Shown: positions 43,426 to 55,097 of the stretch, piece after piece
Position numbering within the stretch: the first letter of the stretch is position 1
How the letters are laid out: the number at the start of each line of letters is the position of its first letter
DNA from: Polymyxa betae
Taxonomy: Eukaryota > Endomyxa > Phytomyxea > Plasmodiophorida > Plasmodiophoridae
Direction: 5' to 3'
Assembly (NCBI GenBank): GCA_003693705.1
Contig: RBZT01000574.1
Location: forward strand, 1-59,958
Length of the DNA: 59,958 bases
Notes under the pieces: generated by a model
What the model saw: the letters and a program-made list of their open reading frames with translations, nothing else
Told to the model about the DNA's origin: nothing
Database searches by the model: none
Program-made: the position numbers and the translations under genes

Positions 43426-44243
43426 TAGAGAGCGGTTTCTAGTTTGGTTCCGATAGGCGAAACATCTGAACAGAATCAAGCTACGAACTAGAGATAGGAG
43501 AAGCAGATCACAGCCCGATTCCTTAGAGACAGCTCAGAAATGTTTGCAAATGTCCAGGAGCGATCTTACTCGAATATTATAGTGCAATATATCCGATTCA
43601 AAATGCTCAAGGACAGACGTTGCAGAACGTCGTATCGGAAAAATAAAAAGCATCAGCGACAATGGGAAATCTGAATCCAAATTCAGATCGGATATGGCTG
43701 TTGACATTGTATTGAAATACCGATCAACGCCATCATTCGAGGTATGGACGACACAAACAGATACGAGGAACAGAGCATAAAAAACCTGCCAGCAGCAATT
43801 AAATCAGTTCTAGTCGAAAACCGTCCTTTAAGCATACGCGCAATGAGTCAGGCATCGACGAAGGAAAACCGACCAGCAATTGGGTCGCATCATCTGAACA
43901 GGAACCTCGCCGACGTGTTTGCCGCTATCCGCATCGCCCGAGATCGGTTGATACGACACTTCTATGCGATTATTAGCGGCACTGGTTAACCACGATTAGC
44001 TGCCATACGATGCATCATGGATTTTGACAGCAGGCGAGACTTTCGGGCGCGCCGACACCGAAACCAACTCAGAATCGCTCACGCAATGACGACAGACGAC
44101 AACGAGTGACGCATTTTTTACCTTCTGATGTCATGAGCGAAAACAACAAATTTCGGATGCTGTCGAATGGTGACGTACCTTAGATGAGCGAAGTGAAATT
44201 GGGTCCAGATACTGTCTGTAGATATTAATGTCACAAAGATATC
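43426..44243. other. Spacer of about 820 bp
   Basis: Contains one ATG-started frame of 81 codons on plus at 43744-43989 (MDDTNRYEEQS...) without a recognised domain. It could be a small gene or the first exon of one; nothing else stands out. Confidence 0.35.
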
Positions 44244-44667
44244 ATGCAGCAGGGCGATGTCATTCGACAGACGCTGGCTAGATTATGTGCTCTAGAAGTG
44301 CTGCAGGCCTCAGTGCCATCCGAGCTGCAAGCTGACGATCGTCGTCGGCTAGCGATGGCGTTCCAGTCGGTGTCTCCAGTCCCCATGCAGCTGTCTCCGG
44401 TCGTCAGTGAAATCAAACAAAAGAAGACGGTCCGATTCCGTCTGCCAGAAGCTGAATTCGAAACTATCGACGCTGAGAAGGATCCTTTCAGACCAGGCAA
44501 GATGGCATCACAATTGCCACTTCATGGTCGTACAGCAAGAATCTGACCAATTATATTACATTGTTCGTCCTGACGTTGATTACATAAATATGAGCGAGAT
44601 CGTTCTTGACGATAACAGGCTTCTATACAGGTCACTCATGACATCTTCCAGACGCAGCTTGATATAG
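44244..44667 (+). CDS. Hypothetical two-exon protein
   Basis: ATG 44244 opens 52 codons (MQQGDVIRQTLARLCALEVLQ) to a donor at 44400. A 49-nt intron would join exon 44449-44667 in phase, 124 aa, ending ...ESDQLYYIVRPDVDY. If unspliced, the first frame instead runs to 44546. The intron has the size typical of this window, which is the main support. No family is recognised. The 3' end overlaps the opposite scramblase-like gene by about 30 bp. Confidence 0.35.
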
Positions 44668-45280
44668 CAATAACCAACATGACATCGACGAATGGAGCAA
44701 CAACAATCTGGAACCCGCTCCTATCAGGTTTTGGGATAGCCATTGCCACTGTCCTTCCAGCGAGATGGCTGTCGCCTCGATGAAAATTAAAGCATGGGCC
44801 GCCGCAATTGCAATGGGTCTGTATGGACAGAACCTCTTTGCTGCCATGCAGCAGGACGGTATACCCGCTTGGATTCGCGATCAGGTCGCAAATAGGAGCG
44901 CCACTTGGAAGATAGAGACACCAATGTTTACTCCAACGCTTGCGACAAGCGAACGCGATACGACGTTTACCATCCTGCGACCAAACTTCGCGAATCTCAG
45001 GACACAATAAATCATTGCGAATTCGAAGCTCGACAAATGCATGTCGATTGCTGTCAGAGATGAGATAGGATCCCGGCGCTTTTGTCCTGGCTTGAACCTC
45101 AAACGTAATTTGATAGGGGGCGAGGTATTCGCCAGCAAACACAAGCAGGGGTAAGTCTTGGATTTGTAGCGGACTCTGGCAGAGCGGGGTCGCAAACGAC
45201 TCGCTATCAGACACCGCCCTCCTTCGCGAGTCGAACAGCCTTCGGCGGAGACGGTGTGCGATATGGATCAGTTTCCCCAT
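44636..45280 (-). CDS. Scramblase/LURP-one-like protein, tandem paralogue A
   Basis: A single exon of 214 aa from ATG 45280. The layout suggests a 12-strand tubby/LURP-one/scramblase barrel with a hydrophobic C-terminal helix: PYQITFEV, VWSQDGKRRIAFACRKRW, LYLPSGAPICDL, the cysteine cluster HCNCGGPCFNFH, then FQIVVAPFVDVMLVIAISS. The neighbour 0.7 kb away is a clear paralogue with the same blocks. Family assignment rests on pattern only. The cysteine motif CxCGGPCF and the terminal helix are the best marks for future searches. Confidence 0.6.
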   Translation of the reverse strand: MGKLIHIAHRLRRRLFDSRRRAVSDSESFATPLCQSPLQIQDLPLLVFAGEYLAPYQITFEVQARTKAPGSYLISDSNRHAFVELRIRNDLLCPEIREVWSQDGKRRIAFACRKRWSKHWCLYLPSGAPICDLIANPSGYTVLLHGSKEVLSIQTHCNCGGPCFNFHRGDSHLAGRTVAMAIPKPDRSGFQIVVAPFVDVMLVIAISSCVWKMS

Positions 45281-45971
45281 TGTAGGGCATCAGGAGCGAC
45301 GAAGATGGCGATAGAGCAACACGACTGCCGGGTCGCCCCCGTACTTCCGGACATTAGGCCGTCCGACACATCAACCTGCAACGATTATGGGCACAGCTGG
45401 AGGCCGGTTCACCAACTCCAGGCTCTGTCACAAACAGCCTACTGTTTATATAAGATCGTAACGTTAGCGAGCAGTCTAGGAATACTAAGAAGCCAGGACG
45501 GCCCCGTTTGACTCTTGAGGCCTTGGTTGGACCATGTGGATGTGGCCTCCCGCTTGACTGGCTTGCTTCTGATTTCATCACTATAGGGTGTGGTCTTCGT
45601 GCTTATTTAGTAATGTGTTAATGAGGCCTTCCGTTTCTGTTTGCCTGTTGGATCTGTCTTCTCAGGTGTTTACCATCTCTGATCCTATCAGCTCTGCTGT
45701 TGTTTGTTCACCCGTTTAGATGCCAGCTAATGCTAGCACACAATAGAGATAATGTACAGAGCAGCAATTTATGGGATACCCACATTTTAAGCACTGGTTC
45801 TAACAGATATATTTGTTTACGTTCGAACTACCAATACACTAAACGTGATTAAGAAAGTAATTTGATTTGTTCCATCCAATTTATTTTCTTATAAATAATT
45901 AGTATCTTGTTGTAAACCAGGGTTTTCTTTAAAGATAAACAATATGTGAGCAAAGAAGGGTATGTCATAAG
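45281..45971. other. Spacer between the two scramblase-like paralogues
   Basis: About 690 bp without a supportable gene. The part near 45281 is GC-richer; the part near 45900 is AT-rich. Confidence 0.45.
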
Positions 45972-46592
45972 TCATAACCCTTTCCAAATGCAGCTCGAAA
46001 TAACAATGATCGATAACATATCAATGAACGGGGCGATGGCCATCACGAAACCGTTTTTATCGGGCCTTGGAACGACGAGTGCTATCGTGCTGCCTGCTTT
46101 ATGGAAGCTGAAGCATGGGCCACCACACCTGCAATGGGTCTGTATGGACACCACCTCCTTATTGCCGTTAGGCAGGGCGATGTATCCAGTTGCTGTAGGG
46201 AATAACTGACAAACGACAGCACCGTTGGGTAGATGCAAGGTCCAGACTTTACTCCAACGTTTACGACAAGCGAAAGCAATGCGTCGCTTCCCATCCAGGG
46301 ACCAAATCTCTCTTATTTCAGGAGACATCATCCCATTCCTGAAACGTAGCTCGACGAACCCAGCTCGGTTGGATTCGGAGATAACGTATGACGTCCTCTT
46401 GGGCACAATCTCGAATGTAACCTGATACGGGACGATATATTCCCAGGAGAATACGATGAGTGGGTAGTCTTGGATTTCCAGGAGGCTTTGGCATAACAAG
46501 CGTATGGTCGACTCGCTTTTATGCAGCGAGAGAGTTTTCGAATTGGACAGACGCCGCCGAAGGCCATCTGCAATGTGAATTAGTCTAGCCAT
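45972..46592 (-). CDS. Scramblase/LURP-one-like protein, tandem paralogue B
   Basis: A single exon of 206 aa from ATG 46592 (MARLIHIADGLRRRLS), chosen because it matches the start of paralogue A (MGKLIHIAHRLRRRLF); the frame is open a little further upstream. Shared blocks: EYIVPYQVTFEI, IWSLDGKRRIAFACRKRWSK, LHLPNGAVVCQL, HCRCGGPCFSFH and a C-terminal hydrophobic helix (IDMLSIIVISSCIWKGL). About half of the residues are identical to A by eye, so the duplication is not recent. Function unknown. Confidence 0.6.
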   Translation of the reverse strand: MARLIHIADGLRRRLSNSKTLSLHKSESTIRLLCQSLLEIQDYPLIVFSWEYIVPYQVTFEIVPKRTSYVISESNRAGFVELRFRNGMMSPEIREIWSLDGKRRIAFACRKRWSKVWTLHLPNGAVVCQLFPTATGYIALPNGNKEVVSIQTHCRCGGPCFSFHKAGSTIALVVPRPDKNGFVMAIAPFIDMLSIIVISSCIWKGL

Positions 46593-47284
46593 TATAGGAA
46601 AGGCGTTTGGAGGAGAGGGCATTAAGGCAACAGCTGGCCCTATTCCGGACATGGCTGTTGGTAAGAGGCATTCCTGATTCATTCACGAATAGAACAAGTG
46701 CCGGAAGCCGTGCCGAAACACTTGTCTTGACCTTCTCGTCCAAACTATGCCATATGGACTCGCCTAACTTGGAATGTTGTATAGTGGGACTCCAAGAGTG
46801 GTCTCATCCTCGTAGCGCGCCAGTGCTCATCACCCGTACCAAACAATACCTGACCTGTCCACAAAGACGATTTGCGCCCTTTCATGCTATTCGTGGTTTA
46901 GTCAAATCATTATATGTTTCACATGGGACGATCCCTGATGGTTTTCGCTGATTATTTGCCTGAAAAGCCTGGGCTTAGATGTCGAATGCAATTACCACAT
47001 GCTTTTATCTCAACATTCTATGGCAACAGCTATGATCTGTCTGAGAGCCCTTGACAGCAGATCCTCTTCTTGTTCATGCAAGCATTTGCTCTCCTGATAT
47101 GATTGACACCATCGCCATGAAACTTCGAGGAGCCTCTCAGTAAGATTATCTACAACAATCACATTCCTGAAGCGGTTGTCTGTCTATTGACACTCTCGTT
47201 TATCGTAATGAATGAACGATGAGAGGGCATGTAACATTATCTACAACAGTCACATTTCGAAAACGGTTGTCTGTCTAATGACAC
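46593..47284. other. Spacer with a duplicated piece of the dioxygenase gene
   Basis: About 690 bp. The part from about 47141 to 47236 duplicates the last ~30 bp and the 3' flank of the dioxygenase gene (see the repeat entry). The rest has no supportable gene. Confidence 0.5.
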
Positions 47285-47320
47285 TCATTTATCATAATGT
47301 ATGAACGATGAGAGAGCAGA
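47141..47320. repeat. ~90-bp tandem duplication of the dioxygenase 3' end
   Basis: TATCTACAACA(A/G)TCACATT, CGGTTGTCTGTCTA(A/T)TGACACTC and GAATGAACGATGAGAG-like runs occur twice, about 92 bp apart. The copy at 47285-47318 is the true gene end. The other copy still encodes FIHYDK on the minus strand but has CGA in place of the stop. Confidence 0.85.
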
Positions 47321-48097
47321 TCTGGTCGTATGTACAGGTAGAACTTCATGAACGAGCCACTTCGATGCAAACAGCACTAGCCGATTCGTTATCGGGCTGA
47401 TGTCCCGAGTTGCATCGGCCAGGTGGAGGCGAAGGCAGCCGCCATCGGACGACTTCCAATCATTATCTGAAAGGTAAAGAACCGCTGTGATTACCCGGCC
47501 TGGGGCGTTAGATACAGTAGAGTCGATATGAGGTTCATATTTCGATCCTTGCATAGAATAGCATGCTAGCTGGATTTCAGCATGCTTCTTTTTAAGACCA
47601 ATGCTTCTTCCAAGATCGTCGCCGAGTTTTTGCAGTTGTTTAACCACAGCGTCGGTCGCTGGACACAACATTTGGTCGTCGGTTAGAAATCTATTTTTTC
47701 CAGAATGTAAAGTTTTAGTGTGATCATAAGCTAAAACTAATCACCTGACTTCATCACCGCGAATGGCACGATCGGACCAGGTTGCCGACGAGGTGTTCAT
47801 CTTCGCAGGCCTCAAATCCATACATTTGCTGTTTAAAGCATACAGGCATTCTGATAGCATGGCTGATGGAAGGAAATCATCGACAATAGCAATTCCTTCG
47901 GTTAACAGCTGCTCGATTGCAGATTCGGGAACGAGCTCCGATCTGAAATCGGTCTGTTCAACAGTGGAAAATATTTTGTCATCCTTCCGCCATTTAGCGA
48001 ACGGCAGCGACGTCTGCAGCGGCAGGTCTTGCTGAAGTTGGTTTGCAATTAGGAGCTTCAGCTCAGGCGGTAAATTTGATAGTAGATCCATGGCCAT
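47285..48097 (-). CDS. 2-oxoglutarate/Fe(II) dioxygenase, prolyl-hydroxylase-like
   Basis: Exons 48097-47745 and 47690-47285 join in phase to 252 aa. An N-terminal LLSNLPPELKLLIANQL helix pair looks F-box-like. The catalytic domain has the EGLN/P4H order: GIAIVDDFL, IRGDEVRFL, YEPHIDST (HxD iron ligands), ITAVLYLSDNDW, DGGCLRL, RLVLFAS, VHEVLPV (distal His) and TTRSALSSF (Arg for 2-oxoglutarate). All ligands are present, so activity is expected. Proline hydroxylation of a protein (Skp1- or ribosomal-protein-type substrates in protists and fungi) is the natural guess. The start codon is ATG 48097 or 48091. It is divergent from the Ariadne gene with 196 bp between. Confidence 0.85.
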
Positions 48098-48293
48098 TCT
48101 GCGCAATCGGTGAAATTGATAAATCACCACATCGCTCCATCTTCCAGATTTCGGCAAAACGCATACAGCCGCATCGGAGGTAGAGTACAACCGTCGTCAT
48201 CGAACTTGATCTCGGTTGAGATATCCCATCTTAGAGATTGAATGAAGAATTCTTTCGACTACCTGAATTTTGTTTCTTGCGCTTAACGCCCAA

Positions 48294-50546
48294 ATGAAAC
48301 GGAGAAGACTCGATTCTCAAGAGCAATTGAAGGAATCGGAACCAGAAATATTTATCAATGCAACTGTGCAAGCACTAAGCGATTCGGAGGTGATCGTGGC
48401 AAAGGCTTGGGCTGCCGGCAGAGGCACGCGTCACATTATGAAACAGGTTGATGACTGGAACGATGTCGAAATCTGTGATGATTATGAGAGTATACTCCAT
48501 CCGGCTGTAAAGCATTCGCCTTCGTTCCGCGTTTTTACCAAATTCGACATCGTGAGGCGTCGTCATAATACCATTGAAAGAATCGCTGATTCAATATCGA
48601 CTGATTGCGACCATGCCGAGTCACTTTTATGCCAATTTCGATGGCGTCCTGCACAGTTGCTGAACGAATATCTTGAGAACGATGAGACGTTTCAATGTTC
48701 TAGCTGCAGTCATGTTGCTGATGATAATAATGTTGAATGTGGCACTGCCTATTGTGGACAATACTCCAGATCGAAAACCATATCTCTATCATGCGGGCAT
48801 ACTTTCTGTCTGGATTGCTGGAAATCGTACGCCCGATACGTCAAATGTCTTGCGCGATAATCAATGGCTGGATAGAATGATTCGCGCTGCGATGTCGTCA
48901 GGTCGAAGTGCGATCCATACAAGATGTCCAGGTCTTGATTGTGATTCTGGTTCCACAAAGAAATGCCAAGTGAAGGTCAGGCAATGTTCCGAATCAGCTG
49001 CAACTCGTCTGACATGTTCTGTAAAGATTCCTTCCCGAGTCTTTATGCAGTTTCTGAACAGATCGCTGAGCGCCAAATATCAACGGTGGCTTATTGACGA
49101 ATTCGTGGATGGTACTGCGGATATTGAAGTCGTCCAGCGCATTCTGAAAGCGTCGCTGCAGGCTCAGATAACCTGAAATGGTGTATCATGCCGTCCTGTG
49201 AACGTATCATATCGTGCACGAATCCGAACGAAGTCGTCACGTGTCACTGCAAGACGACCTTCTGTTTCGGTGATCGTACTGACTTTCTTCCCAACCTTTT
49301 GCTTAATTGCTTTACAAGACAGGCTGTTCTGTATCAGATCACCGACCAGCTCCATGTGATCTAGCCAGGAAATGGATAGGTCGTGCCACAAGCGATTCAG
49401 AAACCGAAAAATGGATCAAATCCAGGACCAAGCAATGCCCAAAATGCAGTGTAAGCTTTTACACATCTTGATGGAATTTGTTTCCAAGACTTTGAATTTA
49501 TTGGTTTCACTGGTTTAGTTTCTAACAATGTGTTTGTTAACAGATTCCTATCGAGAAGAATCGTGCATGCAATCACATGATCTGTTCGAACTGCTCTCAT
49601 CATTTCTGCTGGCTTTGGTAAATGCAAATTTGATCCGTAAGTAGGAAGGAAAGGCGAATTATTTTATCGTATAGTAAGCAGTCATGGTCGAATCATGATG
49701 TGGAGCAATTTGGGTTCTATCGTTGCAACGTCTATGAAGCGAAGGAGATGGAATTCGAAAACGATCTGGAAAACATTCAAGCTGCTATGGCGACACAGCA
49801 AATGCAAAAGTACGTTCAGCATTTCATCCATACTGCAATTCTGATTTCGAACCAGGTACACTTTCTATCACAATCGGCATGTGCATCAGATCCAAGCAGC
49901 AAAGGAGATCATTAGTCTGAAAGCACGAATCGAAGGTGGATAATCTGTTTGTGTGATTGCTAATTCTTATACTTTTTGCCTAGCTGAAGATATGCCATGG
50001 AATTTCAGCGTCGAACGTATCCTACCGGTTCTTTCCTATTTGGTCCAAGCTCGACGCTTTCTAGCTTGGTCGTATTGTTTGGGCTACTACCTCAGAGCAA
50101 GTCCATACAAACAGCTCGTAGAGCATCAGCAAGGCGTATTAGAGTCGATTGCTGAGAAACTGCAAAGCGCACTGACGATATCGAAGCCGTCTAATCAGAA
50201 AGCACGTCCCAAAGGTGTTTCGAAAACGCAAGAAAATCAGCCATCCGAGGTTGATATCGTGCGCCTCGGCGCAGCTGTACATCGCTTTTCTACCCGACTC
50301 CTTCACCAGCTATCTGCTGACAATATCAACGCTTTATCAGAAGCTGACGAATACACGGATCGCTGGGCCTGTACGGTTTGCACATCGGAACTCAGCGACC
50401 ATGACGGATATTGCACCGTTTGTGGCGCTTGCCGGAAACATTCCGAACAGGAATGTCGCGTTCCAAACTGCAAGAATCCAAGGACGCCGGAAATCTTAAC
50501 CCCAGGCCAGGCAATTGCAGCTGTTGCACATCCTGGTCAGGAGTAA
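48294..50546 (+). CDS. Ariadne-type RBR E3 ubiquitin ligase
   Basis: Eight exons: 48294-48826, 48876-49111, 49168-49275, 49338-49450, 49544-49617, 49675-49855, 49890-49935 and 49984-50546; 617 aa. RING1 runs from FQCSSC to LSCGHTFCLDCW. The IBR has NLKWCIMPSC and CHCKTTFCF. RING2 has KQCPKCSIPIEKNRACNHMIC, with the CNHM catalytic-Cys loop, and HHFCWLC then W..H. The Ariadne domain follows, with LAWSYCLGYYL and a last zinc-ribbon-like WACTVCT...CTVC. Ariadne ligases take ubiquitin as a thioester on the RING2 cysteine and work with neddylated cullin-RING ligases. Oddity: the IBR segment after CF reads GDHHRPAPC where most relatives have CGExxHxPxxC. Confidence 0.9.
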
Positions 50547-50609
50547 ACATCATATCCATCAAGTTCTAATCACGAAAGTGCTCGACACGATCTGAATGGT
50601 ATCAGTTTG

Positions 50610-51294
50610 CTAAAAAGGCAGAAATACAGCATTCCTACGATGTTGGGAGATGTCAGCGTCGTCGAAGTAGTTCAGATGGAGATTGCTTGCGATTTTCTGC
50701 CCATCTTGCCTCATTTCGACCCGTTTTGTAGAAGTTCCTGACAGCATCTGCCGATCGATATGCAGACCGAATAGAATCAGGTAGTAGTAAGGGCGACCCG
50801 CGACGATTCGCTTTCGTAGCCGAATGCAGATGTTGTGCAGCTTCGATTGTTGAATCAGTTCTTGTCCGTATTTGAACTGATAAATGGCACGTTTATGATC
50901 AATTATGTAAACGCAAGGCCTTCTGTCAACTATACAGATGAAGGTTGACAGAATGCAGACCAGACAAGCATATAGCATTTCTCCCTGCAATCTCTACTAA
51001 GCTCAGCCAAATGTTATGAAGGATTTCATACCCCATTCCAGTTTCCGGTCACGATTAAAGCTATCAGCACTGCTGCTGATCCAAAAAGGCCGATGATGCC
51101 AAACCAAAACAGCGGTTTTCGTCGACGAAGAATTAGGACTGAGCAACGGTCAGCTATAGTGATTCACCATTGACAGCAGTAATCTTACGCCCTGATGTTG
51201 GATCGAAAGTGAAAGGATAGAATGGATTACGAAGGAGTTTTTGCTCCAAAGCTTCTGCGGCTGTGAGTCGATTTCTTCGAAATACCGACGACAT
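50610..51294 (-). CDS. TMEM249-like two-pass membrane protein
   Basis: Exons 51294-51189, 51153-51032 and 50984-50610 give 200 aa. The N-terminus reads MSSVFRRNRLTAAEALEQKL and is followed by NPFYPFTF. Two transmembrane segments come next: FWFGIIGLFGSAAVLIALIV and MLYACLVCILSTFICIV. The C-terminal cytoplasmic part includes LHNICIRLRKR, GRPYYYLILFGLHI and ASNLHLNYFD, which resembles TMEM249, reported as a component of the sperm CatSper channel complex. Similarity is from memory of the family pattern, so confidence is moderate. Intron 1 is 35 nt. The gene is head to head with the coiled-coil gene, with 52 bp between start codons. Confidence 0.65.
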
Positions 51295-51346
51295 TTAGAG
51301 CAGGAGAAGATAAAGGTACATAATGTGATCTACCGCTATCTCGCGA

Positions 51347-54300
51347 ATGGTAATTAGTAACACTGACAGGAAACGATTATCAAGTCTGTTATTGACAAAA
51401 GACCTGGTACGACTAGCGCCCGAGGGAGGCGTCCAGAAACAGATCGCGGTTTATGGCGCTCAAGAAGGCGAAAGACGACTCGAGATAGAAGTTGCCGAGA
51501 AATGGATCGATGAACTGGTAAAGAAGAAAAAGTCGGAATCTGGACCAGGCGAAGATTTCGATTTTAATCGAGGAATACTCTCCAAGCAATATAAGCTGTC
51601 GGCAGCAACAATTGACAGATTATTCCGAGCTCTGCTGGTGTATTCATTTGGAATCTACGACATGCTGAGATCAATGTTCAAACATCATGTGGATAGTTCC
51701 GAGATGATTCGCGACTATTGGAGCCTGTACATGAGTTTGATTGAGGCGGCAGACTCAATGCAATACAATGAAGCGATTCAAGCAATAGGCGAACAAGACA
51801 TCCAGTCCCGAGATGGTCAACAGCAAGTTTTAACCGATCGTGAGAATAAACTCAAAAAGCAAGAAACCAATCTAGAAATGCAAGCGAGGCAATTGGAGGA
51901 GCGAATTGAAACCCTAAAGGAACATAACGAGGTGACAAGGCAAATTGTTGATGAAGTGGAGCAAGCCGATGCCCTGTTTTCCAGTAATGGGAAATTGGCT
52001 GAAAAAAAGCTTCAGATGGAAGGTGAAAGGGTAGAATGGATGAAAACCATTCAACATCACGAAGCACAGAGCAGTGAACTATCGAAAACGTCGATGCATA
52101 ACATAGGTTCAAGGTCAACTCATGGCGACACTTTCGGTGCACTAAGCCTTCTTAGGGCAAATCGACATGTTGCTTGGGAAAAAATCGGAGCTCGAGCAGG
52201 AAACAGAAAAAGTCATAGCGCTGCGTTCATCACTTCAAAAAGCTATCGGCGACCTGAACCTAAGAATCGTCGCAACCGGATCCGTTTTGGATGCTGATCG
52301 CAGAAAATTAGCTGAACTGAAAGCTCGAGCTGAATCCGAAGCGCAATCTAAACATGTTCTGGCTGAAATCGTAAAAAGCCAAGAAAATCTGCTCTCGCAA
52401 CTCATCGCTAGTGAGGTACCATAACTTCTGGCTGGAAATTTAGCTCCTGAAATCTATGCAGATTCGTGATAGTCGATCAGCAAACGACGTCGACGTATTA
52501 CTGAATGGGCAGCGATTGCATAACACAGCACTGGAGCAGTCCATTAGACTGCAACAGTTAGCATACCTCGAAACTGAAGAGACATTGAAGAAAACCCGAC
52601 TTGAGCGAAATTGCCTGTTGGAAGAAGCTCTTAAACAAGAGGACATATTGACGACGTCGTGGACGGTATTTACTGACTTAGAGCAAAAAATCAAGTTGCT
52701 TGAAATCGATGCGCTGGAAAGCAATGTAATAACATACAACGACGCATGTCGCGCTCAGAAAATGATCGACGAGATCGACGACAGCGTAGAAAAATCCACC
52801 GAGACTAATTGCGAAATCAAGCAGCTGAGGTAATTATCGAGATATTCTGAACCAAAGTTCAGCTTAAATGTTGTCAGATTGGAACTTGCGAACCTGCAGA
52901 GGGATCGTAACCAGCATCAGTCAGAACTGGGGATTCTAACCGATGAGCAGAAGCGACTCAGCCAATGTATTAGCATAGCGCAGCAGAATCTTAAGCAAAC
53001 GACCGCGGAATTAGAAACAGCAACAGATGAATACGAGAGACAAAACGAAAAATTTAACCAATTCATGACAAGCTCGAAACACTTGCAGCAGCTTTTTGAG
53101 CAAGACCTTCTGGATTCGGGAGCGAAAATTTCAGACGAAGCTGAAGATATCATCCAATTAGCTGCAGAGGCCGAAGAACTGTCGTTGGCCCGAACCGATT
53201 GGGAAAGGACTATTGATGTCAGAATGGCGTCTTTGAAGGCAATTCGAGATGAGATCTCCGAGATTCAGTCCATTTCCAAAGCTGTCGTGGCAAGGGATGA
53301 GGAGCAAGAGCGATTGGGAAGAAAGATTTTGGCGGAATGCACCAACACTGAAAAGAACCTGATACCGACTCTAGCGAAGTTGGATCGCTTGAAGCGAGAA
53401 CTGCTAGAAACTGAGACCTCCTACGAAAAAGCCATTATTGATCTAGAAATTGCCATAACAGATGCTCGAGACCAGAGACAACAGGTAATGCTGAGTATCG
53501 TTAGGAGCGCTTGATTGCTGTTAATAATCACCTGTTTAGACATTATCGATGCTTGATGAAGAGAAGAACTGTTTCCTGAATGAACAAAATCAATGGACGT
53601 TAACGCTGGATTCAGCCAAACACAGATTGAAGATCAAGGAGCGTCGCGAATTAGATAGTTGCAACAATATCAACCAATCTATCGAAACATCGGAAGCTTA
53701 CTTAAGAAACTGCAATGAAGCCGTCCAAGAACTACGACTATGTCAAACCTGGGCCGAAGCAGAATTGAAAGAGCTAAGAGCACTGCACGCTTTTGAATGC
53801 AATTTACGAGATAACTCATTGCTTGATCTTTGCAATTGGAGCGACATCGCCCAGCATTGTTCTGACCACGAACGAAGCTTGGTTATGAAACTGGACAAAC
53901 TAATCAAAAGAATTGCAGCTAATGACGAACATCGCGTGGCGATGGAAAGGGAAAGCAGCTTCTGTGAAATTCAGCTAATCCGGAGGAAAAAGTTCGTACA
54001 GCAAAGAGAGTTGCAACTTGAGCTGCTCGAGAATAATGAATGGCGACGGTTGGGAAGGCTTACGGCCAAAGGAACACAGATTTTCATTGAAAAAATGGAC
54101 GTTAGTACCATGACTGAGGCCGCACGAACTCGAGGAGCTCGAGAAACGTTGGCTGTAAGGCAGTAAGGTAGTTCCATTAGCGCTCTGAGCGTGGTTCTAG
54201 GCTGCACCTGTTCTGGTCGGACTTGAGCGAACATTCAATGCGGTTAATGTTGTAATTCAAGAGAATCCCATTACACGAGGTAAGTTGCAGTTTTCCGAAA

Positions 54301-55077
54301 GATCCGGTTCTGACATTATCGTAGTCCCTCGCTCAATACGCCTTAATCTGACAGAGAAGGATAACTTTCCCTTTGATGATTTCAAATCTCTCAGCACGGG
54401 AACAGCTGTGGACGAGGATCATGAATTTGATTCGGGAAAGCATAAACAACGACTGTCGGCGTCAAGCCTCATGTTTAATAATCGCCTTCCAGCTTCAGTG
54501 GCTTCATTACGTCATACCAGGGTATGATATCAGAAACCTGCATAGCTTTTGCTCACTGAACCTGTAGCGGCGAAATACTGGCTCAGTCAGTCTATCAGAC
54601 GATGCTAGTCAGCTTTCCCAAGGCGATTTCAGTTTGGCTTGGCCGGCTTTGCGGCCAAGAGCAACAATAGACCGCAGAAGCTTTAGTGGAATGAGCAGCA
54701 TTGAGAGTTGGAGAAGGGAAAGTAACATGATTGTGGACGGCCACATCGATCCGGTCGAGTTGGAGACCATTTACGACGTGGAGACGCAGCCACCCAGATT
54801 CAGCCGTCAGGCAACACTATCAGAACCCAACTCGATGCCGTACCTAAGGAGGGCGTCATTGAACGAGACCGCTCCATCTTTACCAAGGAGGAAGGCTTCA
54901 AGCATCGCACAGCCTAATTGTGGTGATGGTTCTAATCCAGTTATCCCGCCTACAATAGGTTCCGGTTGGTCACCGAGACCGCCTTCGGAATCAAATGAGC
55001 GATTTATGCCAAGCTATGTACGGAGACGTCTGAGACAGATTAGAGCAACGTCGATTTCCGATTTACTGGAAAATTAA
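51347..55077 (+). CDS. Large coiled-coil protein
   Basis: Seven exons in phase: 51347-52106, 52156-52415, 52444-52829, 52878-53484, 53540-54154, 54201-54521 and 54568-55077; 1152 aa. The first ~150 residues look globular (LLTKDLVRLAPEGG, IDRLFRALLVYSFGIYDMLRSMFKHH). Residues ~150-930 are almost continuous heptad coiled coil rich in Glu, Lys, Leu and Gln. The last ~220 residues are Ser/Arg/Pro-rich and disordered. No family is recognised. Such proteins are typical of centrosomes, basal bodies and axonemes. The bidirectional promoter shared with a TMEM249-like gene makes a flagellar role worth testing, but this is inference. One intron (52416-52443) is only 28 nt. Confidence 0.8.
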
Positions 55078-55097
55078 ATACAATACTGCAGCCGTAA

